DNA of 64,000 nucleotides from Acetobacter sp. DsW_063. GTDB lineage: Bacteria > Pseudomonadota > Alphaproteobacteria > Acetobacterales > Acetobacteraceae. Positions within the stretch are counted from its first letter, which is position 1; each line of letters begins with the position of its first letter. Where the stretch lies: contig NZ_JOPL01000040.1 in NCBI RefSeq assembly GCF_002153745.1, forward strand, positions 1 to 64,000, in the 5' to 3' direction. Below the pieces are notes generated by a model. It was not told where the DNA came from. It was given only the letters and a program-made list of their open reading frames with translations, and did no database searches. Position numbers and translations under genes: made by a program. This document shows, in pieces, positions 28,107-37,316 of this stretch.

Positions 28107-31100
28107 TCAGCCACTTTTAAGCACGTTGCGAAGATTGCCGGGTCTCGTGGCGTGCTTGATGACCGTATCGATCACCCAAGCGTCGCCGTCGAATTTTGGC
28201 GTGCCGCTCTGAACCTTCATATCCTGTCCAGTGGTGTTGGAGACGTTCATTGTGATCTTCGGGGCTGATGACGTTGCGGGCTGTGCCTGCATGGCGGGAG
28301 CGTTCGCATTTGCTGCCCCGGCATACGCTGCGGCGATATCCTGTTGAGACTGATACGCCGATCCCATTGCCGCCATCTGGCCACGGGTGAAGACGCCCTC
28401 GCCCCGTTGCAGGATCGCCGGGATTTCGTTTCCGGCGATGCCGCCGGTGTGATAGCGCGTCGCCTTATCGAACAGGCCAGACGGAACCACGCGGGTGAAG
28501 GTCTGCTCGCCCATGCCCACGATGCCGCCGGTGTGGAAACCCGACACGAGCGAGCCGACGCCGCTAAAGTCTGACAGGTCGCCAGCCTGCGCTGCTCCGA
28601 ACGCACTTGTCGCGGTTTTTCCAAGCCCGAACAGACTTAGCAGGCCGCTCCCGCTATCGCCGCTCGTGCTTCCGCCCCCAAGCATTTTTAAGAGCGGCGA
28701 CATCGCAAGCTTAATCGCGATTGCGTCGATCTCCTTCATGACGGACTGGCCGAAGCTTCTCCACGAGGCCGTTCCGCTCGCAAGTTGCGTTGAAAGCGTG
28801 TCGGCGAAGTCGCTGGCGAAAGTGGCGGTCGCCTGATCCATTTCGTCTGTTACGTCGCTCCACTGGCGCCCCAGCTTGGCAGTTGCGCCCTCCGTCTGCC
28901 GATTTACCTCGGCGATCTTCGCCCGGATGAAATCGGCGGTTTCGGCAGTAAGCTGCTGCCGCTCCCCGTTATCGGTCACGAATTTATCGATAGAGGATTG
29001 AAGCGCCGACGCCTCGTAAGTGACTGTATCCTGAGCGGCCTTCCTGCGTCCTGCGGCGCTGTCGTCCCAGCTTTTTAGAATGTCGGCTGCCGCCTCCCTG
29101 TTCGCATTCACCTGCTGACGAACCAACGCCAGCCCCTCGGCGGCATACGCTTGATCTGCGGCCTGTGACGCCTGGACTCCCGTTTGCGTGGATGTGGGGT
29201 CTTGCCGGGCGGCGGCGACGAGTTCCGCCTGCTGGCGCTTCATGCGATCAAGCTGCTTCTGGAACGACGCTTGTGGACCCTCTGATAGCTCAAATGCTGC
29301 GCTGGCCGCGTCCTGCTGCGCCTTCGTGACGTTCGCTTGCAGTGCGGCAAGCGCCTGTTGCGCCTGTTCGAAACGCTTCTGTGCAGCGGTGGCCTGATCC
29401 AATTTGGCGGCAAGGTCCATGATCTGCGCCGATTGGGCCTTCAACGGCGCACCGGCGGTCTTGAGCTTTTCAGCCCATTTCGCGGTCTCGGTCCCGCCGC
29501 CCGTCATGCTCGCGTTAAGCTCTGCGAGGCGTGCTTTCAGTTCTGTGACAGCATTCGTGGCTGCGCCTGCGGCCTTGGCGCCTCGATTCATAGCGTCGAT
29601 GCGTGCTGCGGCACTCTCTTTATCGAAAAGCTGATCGGCCTCGGCGCTGGCCGCTGCTCCTGTGCCGTTCTGGCGGGTAAAATCTTCCTTGTCATACTGA
29701 GCCTGTAGCAAACCGGCGCTTAGCCCATTGTCCTGTCTCTGGCGGGCCTGAGTGAGCGCAAGGCGGCGTGTCGCGTTCCTGACGGCGTCTTGCCCATTGG
29801 CCGCGCCGATACCGTCCAGCGACGTTTGCAGGGCCTTGCGCTGGGCGTCTGTGAGATTGCGGCCCTGTCCAGATTGATCGGCAGGATCGGCTTTTAAGTT
29901 CGCAGCGACCATTGCAGCCTGAAAACCACCCTGAGCGCGGGCCGATGCTTCGACAAGCTGATGGTTCAAGTCGGCTATCGCTGCTGCGGCTGGTGTCGCT
30001 CTCTGGCGAAGCAAATCCAGCACTTGCGAGGCACGCAAAACCCCATCGTTATACGGGATAGTCACGTCGTGGCCGGTTTGGATGGCTTGGTTTAATTTCT
30101 GGATCAGTCCGGCGCTGTCGTCGTGACTGAAACCAAGCGTCTTTACCGCTGCCGATAGCGCGTCGGCTGCTTCCGACGCCTCGTGTTGCTGCTTCGCGGT
30201 TGCTGCCGCCGCCGCATCGGCAGCTTTGTCGGCGTCTGCTTGGGCTTGAAGCTGTGTGATCAGGCTCTTCGTGGCGGCGATGCGCTCATTCAAAACTGTT
30301 CCCGTGCTGCCAATCTCTGGCGTGTCGCTGGCGAACATATTGAATGCTGGCTGATTCTTCTGTTGCGCTTGAAGGTCCGCAAGCTGTTGTTTTGCCCGTT
30401 CTAGCTGGGTTGAGACGGTGCTTGTCATGTCGTCTGCGGCCCGCTGCGCCAGCTTGGCGATACCCTGATCGAATGAGGCGAGAAGCTGGCTTAAACCTAG
30501 CTTCTGGTCCAGTTCGGCTCGAAACTGGTCCAGCGCCGTGGACATGTTTTGACGGGCTGCTTGGAGCGACACGGGTAGGTCGTTGAACTGCTTTTGGACC
30601 CTTGCGCCCATCGTCTCGACGGCCTGAGCGACCGTCTCGGTATCCAGCTTCCCGGCGTGCGCCATTTCTTCGAGCTGGCCGACTGTGACGTGCAGTGAAT
30701 CGGCCAACGCTTTTCCGAGCGGCGGCATATCCTGCATGACCACTTTTAGCTGACGCATATTGACGTTGCCGGTGGCCATCCCCTCCGCCAGTTCGCGAAA
30801 AGCGCGGTTGGCTGCGGCGCTTGTCGTGCCGGATACGTGCGCGAGAGTCGAAAGTGTCGTCGTGAAATCGACAATCTGCTCGCGGGACTGGCCGACGCCG
30901 CTTAACGCGATCTGGAAATTCGTGAAGCTCTTCACAAGCTCGCCGGTATCGATACCCGTCTGGACTGCGCCCCTCTCCAACGCATCAAAGGTCTCGGCAG
31001 CGACGTTTCTGGACGTGCCGAGAACTGCTTGAATGCGGCTGACGGACTGGGTGTAGGCGTCGCCTGCTTCGATCAGGGCTGCAACCTGCTCCTTCGCGCC

Positions 31101-31568
31101 TTCGATAACCTTTTCGAACGCATCTGCGGCGAGCGTGGCGGCGGTGAAGCCTGTCGCTAGGCTCGCTACGTTCGCCAGTGACGCACCTAGTCCAGATGAA
31201 GCGCCGGATGTGGCCGTTGAGGCTTTGGGGGCCGTTGTGGTGGCTGTGGCGGGCCTTGTGGCGGCGCTTGCCTGTGCAGAGGCGGCATTGTTGATCGCCG
31301 CTGCGGCCTTCTGCGCGGCTTGGGCCGTGGCGTCTGCCTGTCTCTGAAGCGCCGCGAGTTGATCGGTGCTTTTCTGTGTTGCCGCGCTCATGCTTGTCAT
31401 GCCTGAAGCGCGAGACATGGCGGCGTTAAGATCATTTACCGACGCTGCTGCGGCTTTGGCGCTGGCCGAAAGCGTCTTGATTGATCCATCGGCCTTTATG
31501 ATCTTCGTGACGAAGGTTCCGTCCCCGTTAAGCTCAAGGTCAACGGATAGCGTGCCGATGCTGGTCAT
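28107..31568 (-). CDS. Phage tail tape-measure protein
   Basis: 1153 residues. The N-terminal region (about 155-345) matches the tape-measure N-terminal domain, for example YTQSVSRIQAVLGTSRN and GMATGNVNMRQLKVVMQDMPPLGKALAD. Long Ala/Gln-rich helical and coiled-coil stretches follow. The C-terminus carries GFHTGGIVGMGE, YHTGGIAGNEIPAILQRGEGVFTRGQM, as in lambda-like siphophage proteins. It sets tail length and helps DNA entry. It starts in the last bases of the preceding small gene. No other tail gene is adjacent, which is odd for a functional prophage. Confidence 0.9.
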   Translation of the reverse strand: MTSIGTLSVDLELNGDGTFVTKIIKADGSIKTLSASAKAAAASVNDLNAAMSRASGMTSMSAATQKSTDQLAALQRQADATAQAAQKAAAAINNAASAQASAATRPATATTTAPKASTATSGASSGLGASLANVASLATGFTAATLAADAFEKVIEGAKEQVAALIEAGDAYTQSVSRIQAVLGTSRNVAAETFDALERGAVQTGIDTGELVKSFTNFQIALSGVGQSREQIVDFTTTLSTLAHVSGTTSAAANRAFRELAEGMATGNVNMRQLKVVMQDMPPLGKALADSLHVTVGQLEEMAHAGKLDTETVAQAVETMGARVQKQFNDLPVSLQAARQNMSTALDQFRAELDQKLGLSQLLASFDQGIAKLAQRAADDMTSTVSTQLERAKQQLADLQAQQKNQPAFNMFASDTPEIGSTGTVLNERIAATKSLITQLQAQADADKAADAAAAATAKQQHEASEAADALSAAVKTLGFSHDDSAGLIQKLNQAIQTGHDVTIPYNDGVLRASQVLDLLRQRATPAAAAIADLNHQLVEASARAQGGFQAAMVAANLKADPADQSGQGRNLTDAQRKALQTSLDGIGAANGQDAVRNATRRLALTQARQRQDNGLSAGLLQAQYDKEDFTRQNGTGAAASAEADQLFDKESAAARIDAMNRGAKAAGAATNAVTELKARLAELNASMTGGGTETAKWAEKLKTAGAPLKAQSAQIMDLAAKLDQATAAQKRFEQAQQALAALQANVTKAQQDAASAAFELSEGPQASFQKQLDRMKRQQAELVAAARQDPTSTQTGVQASQAADQAYAAEGLALVRQQVNANREAAADILKSWDDSAAGRRKAAQDTVTYEASALQSSIDKFVTDNGERQQLTAETADFIRAKIAEVNRQTEGATAKLGRQWSDVTDEMDQATATFASDFADTLSTQLASGTASWRSFGQSVMKEIDAIAIKLAMSPLLKMLGGGSTSGDSGSGLLSLFGLGKTATSAFGAAQAGDLSDFSGVGSLVSGFHTGGIVGMGEQTFTRVVPSGLFDKATRYHTGGIAGNEIPAILQRGEGVFTRGQMAAMGSAYQSQQDIAAAYAGAANANAPAMQAQPATSSAPKITMNVSNTTGQDMKVQSGTPKFDGDAWVIDTVIKHATRPGNLRNVLKSG

Positions 31569-31969
31569 TGCGGACGCCCTCCAAAAGCCCCGAGGTGTGG
31601 CGCTGAGGCATCCCCGGCGCGCTGCACGTAAGTCCTACCCGGAGGGGTTCGAAACAGCCCAACGGCCTTTTCTGCCGCGTCTTTGGCCACTGCATGAACA
31701 ACGGCGCAGGCCAGACGCGATCCCGCATCGGCCTTTGCGCAGATGCCGCGCCACCAGTCGTCTTTGCGCCAGACTAGCGCGCCGTCCTGTGTGACAAGGG
31801 CGACATATGGCCGACGTAGCAATGTTGCGAAGACGACTTCAGCATCGTCAGACACGCGGATACGGTTTTTGATGCGGGCCAGAGCCAAGAAAGGCCCCAT
31901 TTGCTCCGGCGCGAGTAGCAGCGGCTCGTTGTGTTTGGACTCGATCCGTCCAGTCGGTGAATTTTGCAT
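31565..31969 (-). CDS. Hypothetical protein coupled to the tape-measure gene
   Basis: 134 residues, starting MQNSPTGRIESKHNEPLLLAPEQMGPF. It contains VVFATLLRRPYVALVTQDGALVWRKDDWW and a C-terminal GRTYVQRAGDASAPHLGAFGGRPQ. AGGGAA precedes the ATG at 31969. An open frame extends upstream but has no binding site. The stop overlaps the tape-measure ATG by four bases, so translation is coupled. By position it could correspond to a tail assembly chaperone, but I see no family match. Confidence 0.6.
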   Translation of the reverse strand: MQNSPTGRIESKHNEPLLLAPEQMGPFLALARIKNRIRVSDDAEVVFATLLRRPYVALVTQDGALVWRKDDWWRGICAKADAGSRLACAVVHAVAKDAAEKAVGLFRTPPGRTYVQRAGDASAPHLGAFGGRPQ

Positions 31970-32105
31970 GATGATTTCCCTGAAAATAGGTGATCTTTTC
32001 AGAGAAATTATAGCACATAACTGGGTTATTTGCATTTTCTATCTGTGCCACACTGACGGCCAATCTTGGGGCTACAGGTGGGCTACAATATGGCTACGGG
32101 TAAGA

Positions 32106-32130
32106 AAAAGCCCGCTTCGAGCGGGTTATG
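32106..32130 (-). terminator. Rho-independent terminator
   Basis: CCCGCT (32111-32116) and AGCGGG (32120-32125) form a stem. On the minus strand it is followed by CTTTTTCTTA. It terminates the small gene at 32159-32353 before the tape-measure unit. Confidence 0.75.
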
Positions 32131-32158
32131 TTCGTGGCGGTTCCATTGGTGCGACCTC

Positions 32159-32353
32159 TCAGTTCGGAAGGACGATAATCTGCGTGCCATCCCCTACCAA
32201 AGAAAAGGACCGCTCTTCGCCGTCCAGATTCACCCCAGAGGTGACATCCACCCCGTTTATCTTGCGGTATCGCAGTGTCCCCCGCACTCTTGCAGACTCT
32301 ACGGCGTCGGCGACTTTTGAGTAATCAGAAATAAACCACGATTGGCGTGACAT
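32159..32353 (-). CDS. Small hypothetical protein of the element
   Basis: 64 residues, soluble, mixed composition (MSRQSWFISDYSKVADAVESARVRG). The middle and C-terminus look like beta strands (GTLRYRKINGVDVTSG, SFSLVGDGTQIIVLP). CCGGAG precedes the ATG and a terminator follows, so it is probably expressed. No family is recognised. Confidence 0.6.
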   Translation of the reverse strand: MSRQSWFISDYSKVADAVESARVRGTLRYRKINGVDVTSGVNLDGEERSFSLVGDGTQIIVLPN

Positions 32354-32435
32354 GCTATTATCTCCGGTTGATGGCCAATCGTAGGTAAATCAGCCTCGAT
32401 TCGTCAATCGGATATTTCAAAAAGTTGCTTTGTAG

Positions 32436-32687
32436 TTAGCGATAGATAACTAACGGCGTAGCATCTTCCGCGAGGTAGAGATCAAGGGTCTCGCAATACC
32501 ATATGGCTATTGCGCCATCCCCAAATTCAAATTCGTGGACGATGAAAAACAGGCCACCAACCGCCACGAACCGGGAGAAGTAACGGGCCTTCCTCGCAGA
32601 AACCATGAGATTGAACCGGCTATCATCGCTGATCACATGCTGGGGAAAGCTTTCTCGGCGCTCAATCACTGCCGGGACGGCGCTCAA
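32436..32687 (-). CDS. Hypothetical protein of the element
   Basis: 83 residues, beginning MSAVPAVIERRESFPQHVISDDSRFNLMVSARKARYF, with hydrophobic strands later (VAVGGLFFIVHEFEFGDGAIAIWYCE). The start overlaps the stop of the 122-residue gene upstream (ATGA), so the two are co-translated. Function unknown. Confidence 0.55.
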   Translation of the reverse strand: MSAVPAVIERRESFPQHVISDDSRFNLMVSARKARYFSRFVAVGGLFFIVHEFEFGDGAIAIWYCETLDLYLAEDATPLVIYR

Positions 32688-33052
32688 TGGGCTGCCCCGG
32701 CATACATGAGGGAAACCCCGAGGTCGCCAAAAAACAGGGCGGCCCGCGCCAGTTCTCTCTTATCTTCGATAGCAAACAATTCTGCCCTTAAAGTTGACTC
32801 ATCCCACGCGAAGCCTCGCCCATCGGGAATGCCGTCAATCTCTGCGATCTCAGCGATCACATGCGGCTGGTCGTTGAGATTACAGTGATGGAGGTCAACG
32901 ATTCCCCAAATGAGGCTTTCGCTACGGGTCGTGGTTATGTCCCGCGCCATACGCAGCATCTCCGGCATATTGTGCGCCGGGATAAAATGCGTCGCGTCAT
33001 CCGGCGCACCAGTTGGGTTAGGAAGCAGCGAGTCTCCACCGTCTTGAATCAT
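32684..33052 (-). CDS. Hypothetical protein of the element
   Basis: 122 residues, acidic, with HFIPAHNMPEMLRMARDITTTRSESLIWGIVDLHH and a C-terminal helix ELARAALFFGDLGVSLMYAG. AGGGGGG precedes the ATG at 33052. First of a coupled pair with the 83-residue gene. It lies 34 bases downstream of the Rep-like gene and may share its transcript. No family is recognised. Confidence 0.55.
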   Translation of the reverse strand: MIQDGGDSLLPNPTGAPDDATHFIPAHNMPEMLRMARDITTTRSESLIWGIVDLHHCNLNDQPHVIAEIAEIDGIPDGRGFAWDESTLRAELFAIEDKRELARAALFFGDLGVSLMYAGAAH

Positions 33053-33086
33053 GATTACCCCCCTATCTGGTTGAGAGATAATTATA

Positions 33087-34685
33087 TCACGATTCGCAGA
33101 TTTCCGCCATTTCTAAAGGCATTTTCGTCCTGCCAACGGGTGTTGTTCCGTCATCCGGCGCATAACGTTTGGGTCTAGGATATATCAACGCCGAAGTCCG
33201 CTCCGCCATCTTTGCGATACGGCGAGTCTCGATTATCGTGTTTGCGATGATATCGGGATCGGCCCGCCCTGCATCCGACCTAGCGGCTGTGTGGGCCTTT
33301 CGTGACAACGATACGCAGCGCGTCGGTCTATTGCCGGACTGCTTTTGAAGGTCTGTTTTCAGGCGGCCTTGTTCCGACATGTCCTGAGACGTGATTGGCG
33401 ATCCGTCCTTGCGCCTGCCCATAACAAAGCTTGGGTCGATGCTTTTGGACAGGTATTGTTGAACGCGGGGAATAACATCATGACGGAGTATAGGCGCTTC
33501 GCCTGCGATCCAGAAAGGGAGGTCATTTGGGCATACGGAAAGCAGGCGCAGATACAGGGAGTCGGCTGTTTCCCGCGCCTTGAATGGGATGCCCTTGTCT
33601 GTCGCAAGCTGTTTAAGCCTTACTGAACAGCGCTTGGCCAGACGACTGCGTATCGTGGCCGTGATGGTTGAGTAGTCGCCGGGGGGTAAATGCAAGGCCA
33701 TATGACAATGCAGCCCCTTTCCTCCGGCATGGTCGTTTTCAAGCATGCTGACGGAGAACGTCGATGTGCTGGTATGATGACGGATCGCATCACGAATGGT
33801 CTTGCGTATCACGGAATCCGTGACGCCCTCATCAAGCCGGGTTAGGTTGTAAGCCAGAACCTGATTTGCAGGCTCTGCCGATTCCAAGCTGCCTTCGACC
33901 GCACGAAGAAGTCTCTCCACCTGGGTTGCAGGTGTGTATGTTCGTGGTGTGTGGACTCGTGGTTTGTAGCTTCTAGGTCTGTGGCTTGCAGGTTGCGAGT
34001 TGGGTTCTGCCTCTAACTCTGACTCTGTCGCCCCATATGTCTCTACCTTCTTCATATGGTCTTTAGGATAGTGAGAGTCCTTATGGTCTTTAGTATCTAT
34101 ATTCCTAAAGGACTCTTTTAAGCCTCCCTTCGCGGCGCAATCGGCCATTTCGCTAGGCACTTTGTCCGACTGCGGTTTTTCTGCGGTGGCTGATGGTCTC
34201 GGCTGCGATTTCAATTGGTGAAAAACTGCACCCTTGCTCACTTCGTGAGGGGAATTTGCATCCTCGGCTGGCGCAATTTCAATTGGTGAGAAATTACATA
34301 CCCCGGCTTCCTCGACGGCGTGCTTCACTCCGTCTGAACTCATGTCGGGAAGCTCGGCGATGATCGCGGCCGCATCTGCATCGGTCATCAACCGGCGCGA
34401 GGAATTGCTTGCTGGCTTGATTACGGATGCAATGAGCGCCTCGATATCGGCGGATGACTTGTGGAGATATGGCCGCCACACGCTCCCCGGCACCCCGGTT
34501 TCCTTCGCCCAATCGCAAAAGCTGTCTGCGACGATCTCCATGGCCGCATCGGCGTCACCCATACGTGCATGAGCTTCCCTCACCTGATCGGTGACGATCT
34601 CCTTAAAATATGCATGTTCTTCCGGCTGCTCCGCCTTGATGTAGGCAGACAGTCGGGCAAGGAACTCTGTGGCAGATACTTTCAT
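33087..34685 (-). CDS. Candidate HUH-endonuclease replication protein
   Basis: 532 residues. The N-terminal 270 are variable, acidic and partly low-complexity (PRSYKPRVHTPRTYTPATQ). The C-terminal region resembles a rolling-circle Rep: a possible motif 1 (VLAYNLTRL, about 285), a clear His-x-His motif 2 (GLHCHMALHLP, about 328) and a possible motif 3 with nucleophile Tyr (VQQYLSKSIDPSF, about 418). If correct it nicks the element's origin to start replication. The match is by motif only. A relaxase or an unrelated phage protein remains possible. Confidence 0.5.
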   Translation of the reverse strand: MKVSATEFLARLSAYIKAEQPEEHAYFKEIVTDQVREAHARMGDADAAMEIVADSFCDWAKETGVPGSVWRPYLHKSSADIEALIASVIKPASNSSRRLMTDADAAAIIAELPDMSSDGVKHAVEEAGVCNFSPIEIAPAEDANSPHEVSKGAVFHQLKSQPRPSATAEKPQSDKVPSEMADCAAKGGLKESFRNIDTKDHKDSHYPKDHMKKVETYGATESELEAEPNSQPASHRPRSYKPRVHTPRTYTPATQVERLLRAVEGSLESAEPANQVLAYNLTRLDEGVTDSVIRKTIRDAIRHHTSTSTFSVSMLENDHAGGKGLHCHMALHLPPGDYSTITATIRSRLAKRCSVRLKQLATDKGIPFKARETADSLYLRLLSVCPNDLPFWIAGEAPILRHDVIPRVQQYLSKSIDPSFVMGRRKDGSPITSQDMSEQGRLKTDLQKQSGNRPTRCVSLSRKAHTAARSDAGRADPDIIANTIIETRRIAKMAERTSALIYPRPKRYAPDDGTTPVGRTKMPLEMAEICES

Positions 34686-35053
34686 TGGTGGTCTGGGGGT
34701 CAGAAGGTTGCGGCGGAAGCTTGCGGGCTCAGTTCGGTCTGGGCTGTATCGGATCGGAGATGTTCGCCTCAGCGAAGGACGCGGCTGGTTCGACCGCCGC
34801 GCCCCCCGCCTCGGGCAAGCTCCTGACCTTCCGGGCCAGACAATTATTTTAACAGCTCGAATGCGTGGATTCTACAAAATTCGATCCAGTCGGGTATTTT
34901 GCCGGATTTTGGAACGTGTGGCCCCGTATATATTGGCAGGGGGTTAACGGGGCGGTGATTGCTGGATTTCGGAAAGCCGGGCCGTCACAGACTGCTATGG
35001 ATGGAGGGTTTTTCCAAAAAATCTAAGACTTCGTCTTTTTTGATACATCCACG
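34686..35053. other. Intergenic region of the element
   Basis: About 370 bases between the Rep-like and HTH genes. No gene is recognised. If the Rep-like call holds, this stretch is a possible origin. It ends in a short hairpin. Confidence 0.35.
35015..35041 (-). terminator. Weak rho-independent terminator after the HTH gene
   Basis: AAGAC (35025-35029) pairs with GTCTT (35033-35037), extended by A- and T-runs on either side. On the minus strand a T-run follows. It sits just after the HTH gene stop. Confidence 0.45.
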
Positions 35054-35671
35054 TTATTCGTCAGACTCGACGACAAGCTCGCCCTCGGCAGACTCGTCAG
35101 CCAAGCTCTCTTTCATCAAAGCAAGGTCCGCGTCATCCAAGTCGCCGTTTTCTGCGCGCTGGCGGCGTCGCATGTCGGCCACTTCCTCGTCGCTGATCGT
35201 TCTGACGACAAGCTCGGGAATGATGATATCTGCGGCCTGCTTGCTTACCTCAAGAACCTCCGCGCCAGTGCGGATAAGGTTGCGTAATGCCTCCGCACCG
35301 GCGCTTAATGCGCGTATGGCCTTGGCGTCCGGTGCCGGGTTCGACATCTCGCTCCTCAGTCGCGCTTGCAGTGCTTGCGTGTCGGCCCAAGCTGTTTGTC
35401 GCCAGTGTCGAGTTGCCGCTTCACGGTCGGCGACGTCAGGGATTGTCGCTATAGCGACGCTTGGGACTGGTGATGTGCTGGCCGATCCAGTTGGCGACGC
35501 GGCGATAGCCTTGCGGCGTCTCTCAAGAGCCGCTGGTAGATGCGTCGCGACGGATCGCTCTGAGACGCCAAGCTTAGCGGCGATCTCGGTTTGGGTGTGG
35601 CCACGGCTATTCAGTTCGGCTGCTTCATCCCACGAGGCCGTATTGGCTCGGTTGTAAGATCGCTTGCTCAT
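35054..35671 (-). CDS. Helix-turn-helix protein, possible terminase small subunit
   Basis: 205 residues. The N-terminal HTH (ASWDEAAELNSRGHTQTEIAAKLGVSERSVATHL) is followed by an Ala/Ser/Pro linker, long helices (ATRHWRQTAWADTQALQARLRSEM, RALSAGAEALRNLIRTGAEVLEVSKQA) and a strongly acidic tail. This layout, a DNA-binding head, an oligomerising helical middle and an acidic end, is seen in phage small terminase subunits but is not specific to them. A transcriptional regulator is the alternative. No large terminase is nearby. Confidence 0.6.
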   Translation of the reverse strand: MSKRSYNRANTASWDEAAELNSRGHTQTEIAAKLGVSERSVATHLPAALERRRKAIAASPTGSASTSPVPSVAIATIPDVADREAATRHWRQTAWADTQALQARLRSEMSNPAPDAKAIRALSAGAEALRNLIRTGAEVLEVSKQAADIIIPELVVRTISDEEVADMRRRQRAENGDLDDADLALMKESLADESAEGELVVESDE

Positions 35672-36106
35672 GGCGTTTCTGGTCCTGCAAAGGTTGTGGT
35701 GCTGGTTCTATTATACCACGTAAAATAGTGAATTAATTTCACGATCTGGCTTCTGCCTGATCGATTGCAGATTCAGGGATGGCGGAAAGGCACGATGCGT
35801 CGTGCCGCTCTTCTATCCTTCACGACAAAACGGCGACCGTATTTCGCTTCTGCCTGATCGATGCCCTCGCCCCATCCTCCATGACCGATGAATGACCCCT
35901 CCGGTGATGAGCATGACGCCTTTCCGACGACGGTATCTCCCGGTGGCGACGATCTCGGCCTGATTTGGCGCTTCCTATTTTCCCGTCTCATTGTCGTGTC
36001 TGAAATCTATTTTTTGCGTGCGTCTCGGTGGCTTCCAGTGTCGTCCGATGCGTGTATAAACATTGGCAACGAAGGTAGTCTGAATTTATACGGGTGTGGA
36101 TAACTT
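35672..36106. other. Region with a 17-bp direct repeat, no clear gene
   Basis: GCTTCTGCCTGATCGAT occurs at 35749-35765 and 35846-35862, 97 bases apart. A 72-codon minus-strand frame (35773-35991) covers the second copy but has no ribosome binding site. An AT-rich stretch around 35710-35740 and the right end may hold the promoters of the divergent HTH and serine recombinase genes. Confidence 0.35.
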
Positions 36107-36766
36107 ATGGCTGACGGTCGGTTCATCGCTTACTATCGTGTTTCGACGGATCGGCAGGGCCGCTCGGGTCTTGGGTTAGACGCTCAACGCAAGGCGGTGA
36201 CGGATTATCTCAACGGTGGCTCGTGGTCGCTGGTCGGTGAGTTCACGGACGTTGAGAGCGGCAAGAACAATGATCGTCCTGAATTGGCGAAGGCGATTGA
36301 GCTTTCCCGACTGACTGGCGCGAGGCTGATTATCGCCAAACTGGATCGCCTGTCGCGAAATGCGGCGTTCCTGATCAATATGAGGGATGCCGGGGTTCAG
36401 TTCATCGCTGCGGACATGCCGGAGGCGAACGCCTTCACGGTTGGCATCATGGCGCTGGTGGCTCAACAAGAGCGTGAAGCTATCTCAGCACGAACGAAAG
36501 CGGCGCTTGCTGCGGCGAAGGAACGCGGGACGGCTTTAGGTGGCTGGCGTGGAGGCCCGAAGGTTGATTCTGCGCTTGGCCGCGAAACCCAGGTATCGAA
36601 GGCCGATGCATTCGCGGCGCGTGTGATGCCCGTCATACGTGAGATGCAAGGTCAGGGTATGAGCTTGCGAGCGATTGCTGCCGGACTGACTGAGCGCGGA
36701 ATTATGACGGCTAGGGGCGGTGCGTGGAGTGCTGCGAGTGTGAGGAATGTGTTGTCCAGACTATGA
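36107..36766 (+). CDS. Serine recombinase (resolvase/invertase family)
   Basis: 219 residues. The catalytic domain starts FIAYYRVSTDRQ with nucleophile Ser13 and continues with the family blocks AKLDRLSRNAAFLINM and GIMALVAQQEREAISARTKAALAAAK. The C-terminal segment (MSLRAIAAGLTERGIMTARGGAWSAASVRNVLSRL) is the recombinase-type HTH. A small resolvase or invertase rather than a large integrase. It could resolve multimers or flip a segment of the element, but I found no obvious inverted site pair. Confidence 0.88.
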   Translation: MADGRFIAYYRVSTDRQGRSGLGLDAQRKAVTDYLNGGSWSLVGEFTDVESGKNNDRPELAKAIELSRLTGARLIIAKLDRLSRNAAFLINMRDAGVQFIAADMPEANAFTVGIMALVAQQEREAISARTKAALAAAKERGTALGGWRGGPKVDSALGRETQVSKADAFAARVMPVIREMQGQGMSLRAIAAGLTERGIMTARGGAWSAASVRNVLSRL

Positions 36767-36875
36767 AGTGACACCGATCAATCTGGATTGGTATTTTTCG
36801 ACGCTCGTCATGGATATTCATAAGCGGCTGGCTTCCCTCACGCGTCGAAGCTAATGGGGGAACTCGCACTCATAG

Positions 36876-37271
36876 CTACTCGACATTTTTCGGATCAAAA
36901 GGGCGCACATAAATCCAGTAAGACCGACGGTGGCCGACGGTTTCATCAAACTTTCTCATATGTAGTCGGGCAAATGATTTCTCGGGTTTCGTTAAATTGT
37001 AGTTTTCTGAACAATTGGAGAACGTAATTTTATCAAGCCTTAGGCCATTAAAATCTATATGTTTACTGAAGAAAACGTCAATGAAGTTGTCGTGTAATTC
37101 AATTTTTGCACCCAAGAGCAATTTCTTTTTGTCCCCCTTCGAGTGCGTCACAATATTTTCGCTAATTATCACGCATTCAAGTAGGATTTTGTCGTTTTCG
37201 TCGGTTTTCCAAATTTTAACTTTATCAAACTCAGAGGCCGTGTCGCTGTGGTCGAGATTGTTTGTCGTCAT
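36876..37271 (-). CDS. Hypothetical protein, AT-rich gene
   Basis: 131 residues, Lys/Asn/Asp-rich (VKIWKTDENDKILLECVIISENIVTHSKGDKKKLLLGAKIELHDNFIDVFFSKHIDF), with predicted beta strands and no signal peptide. Base composition is clearly lower in GC than its neighbours, which suggests separate acquisition. AGGAG lies almost directly before the ATG, an unusually short spacing. No family is recognised. It might be accessory cargo. Confidence 0.55.
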   Translation of the reverse strand: MTTNNLDHSDTASEFDKVKIWKTDENDKILLECVIISENIVTHSKGDKKKLLLGAKIELHDNFIDVFFSKHIDFNGLRLDKITFSNCSENYNLTKPEKSFARLHMRKFDETVGHRRSYWIYVRPFDPKNVE

Positions 37272-37316
37272 GCTCCTATCGTAACACAGAAATCCCGTCG
37301 GAAGTAATATCTGAGA

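Noticed and set aside
31135-31347. Ala/Val-rich plus-strand frames opposite the tape-measure gene
   Set aside because: Mirror of the Ala/Thr-rich coding strand. Not independent genes.
33930-33990. Short near-repeats (GTGTGGACTCGTGG-like) resembling iterons
   Set aside because: They lie inside the Rep-like coding frame and encode a low-complexity Arg/Thr/Pro linker. Spacing is irregular, so I do not call an origin or CRISPR.
34208-34289. 14-bp direct repeat ATTTCAATTGGTGA at 34208-34221 and 34276-34289
   Set aside because: Within the Rep-like gene's variable region and read in different frames. Only two copies, so no CRISPR or site is supported.
36107-36766. Invertible segment controlled by the serine recombinase
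   Set aside because: I searched the flanks by eye for paired inverted sites and found none convincing.
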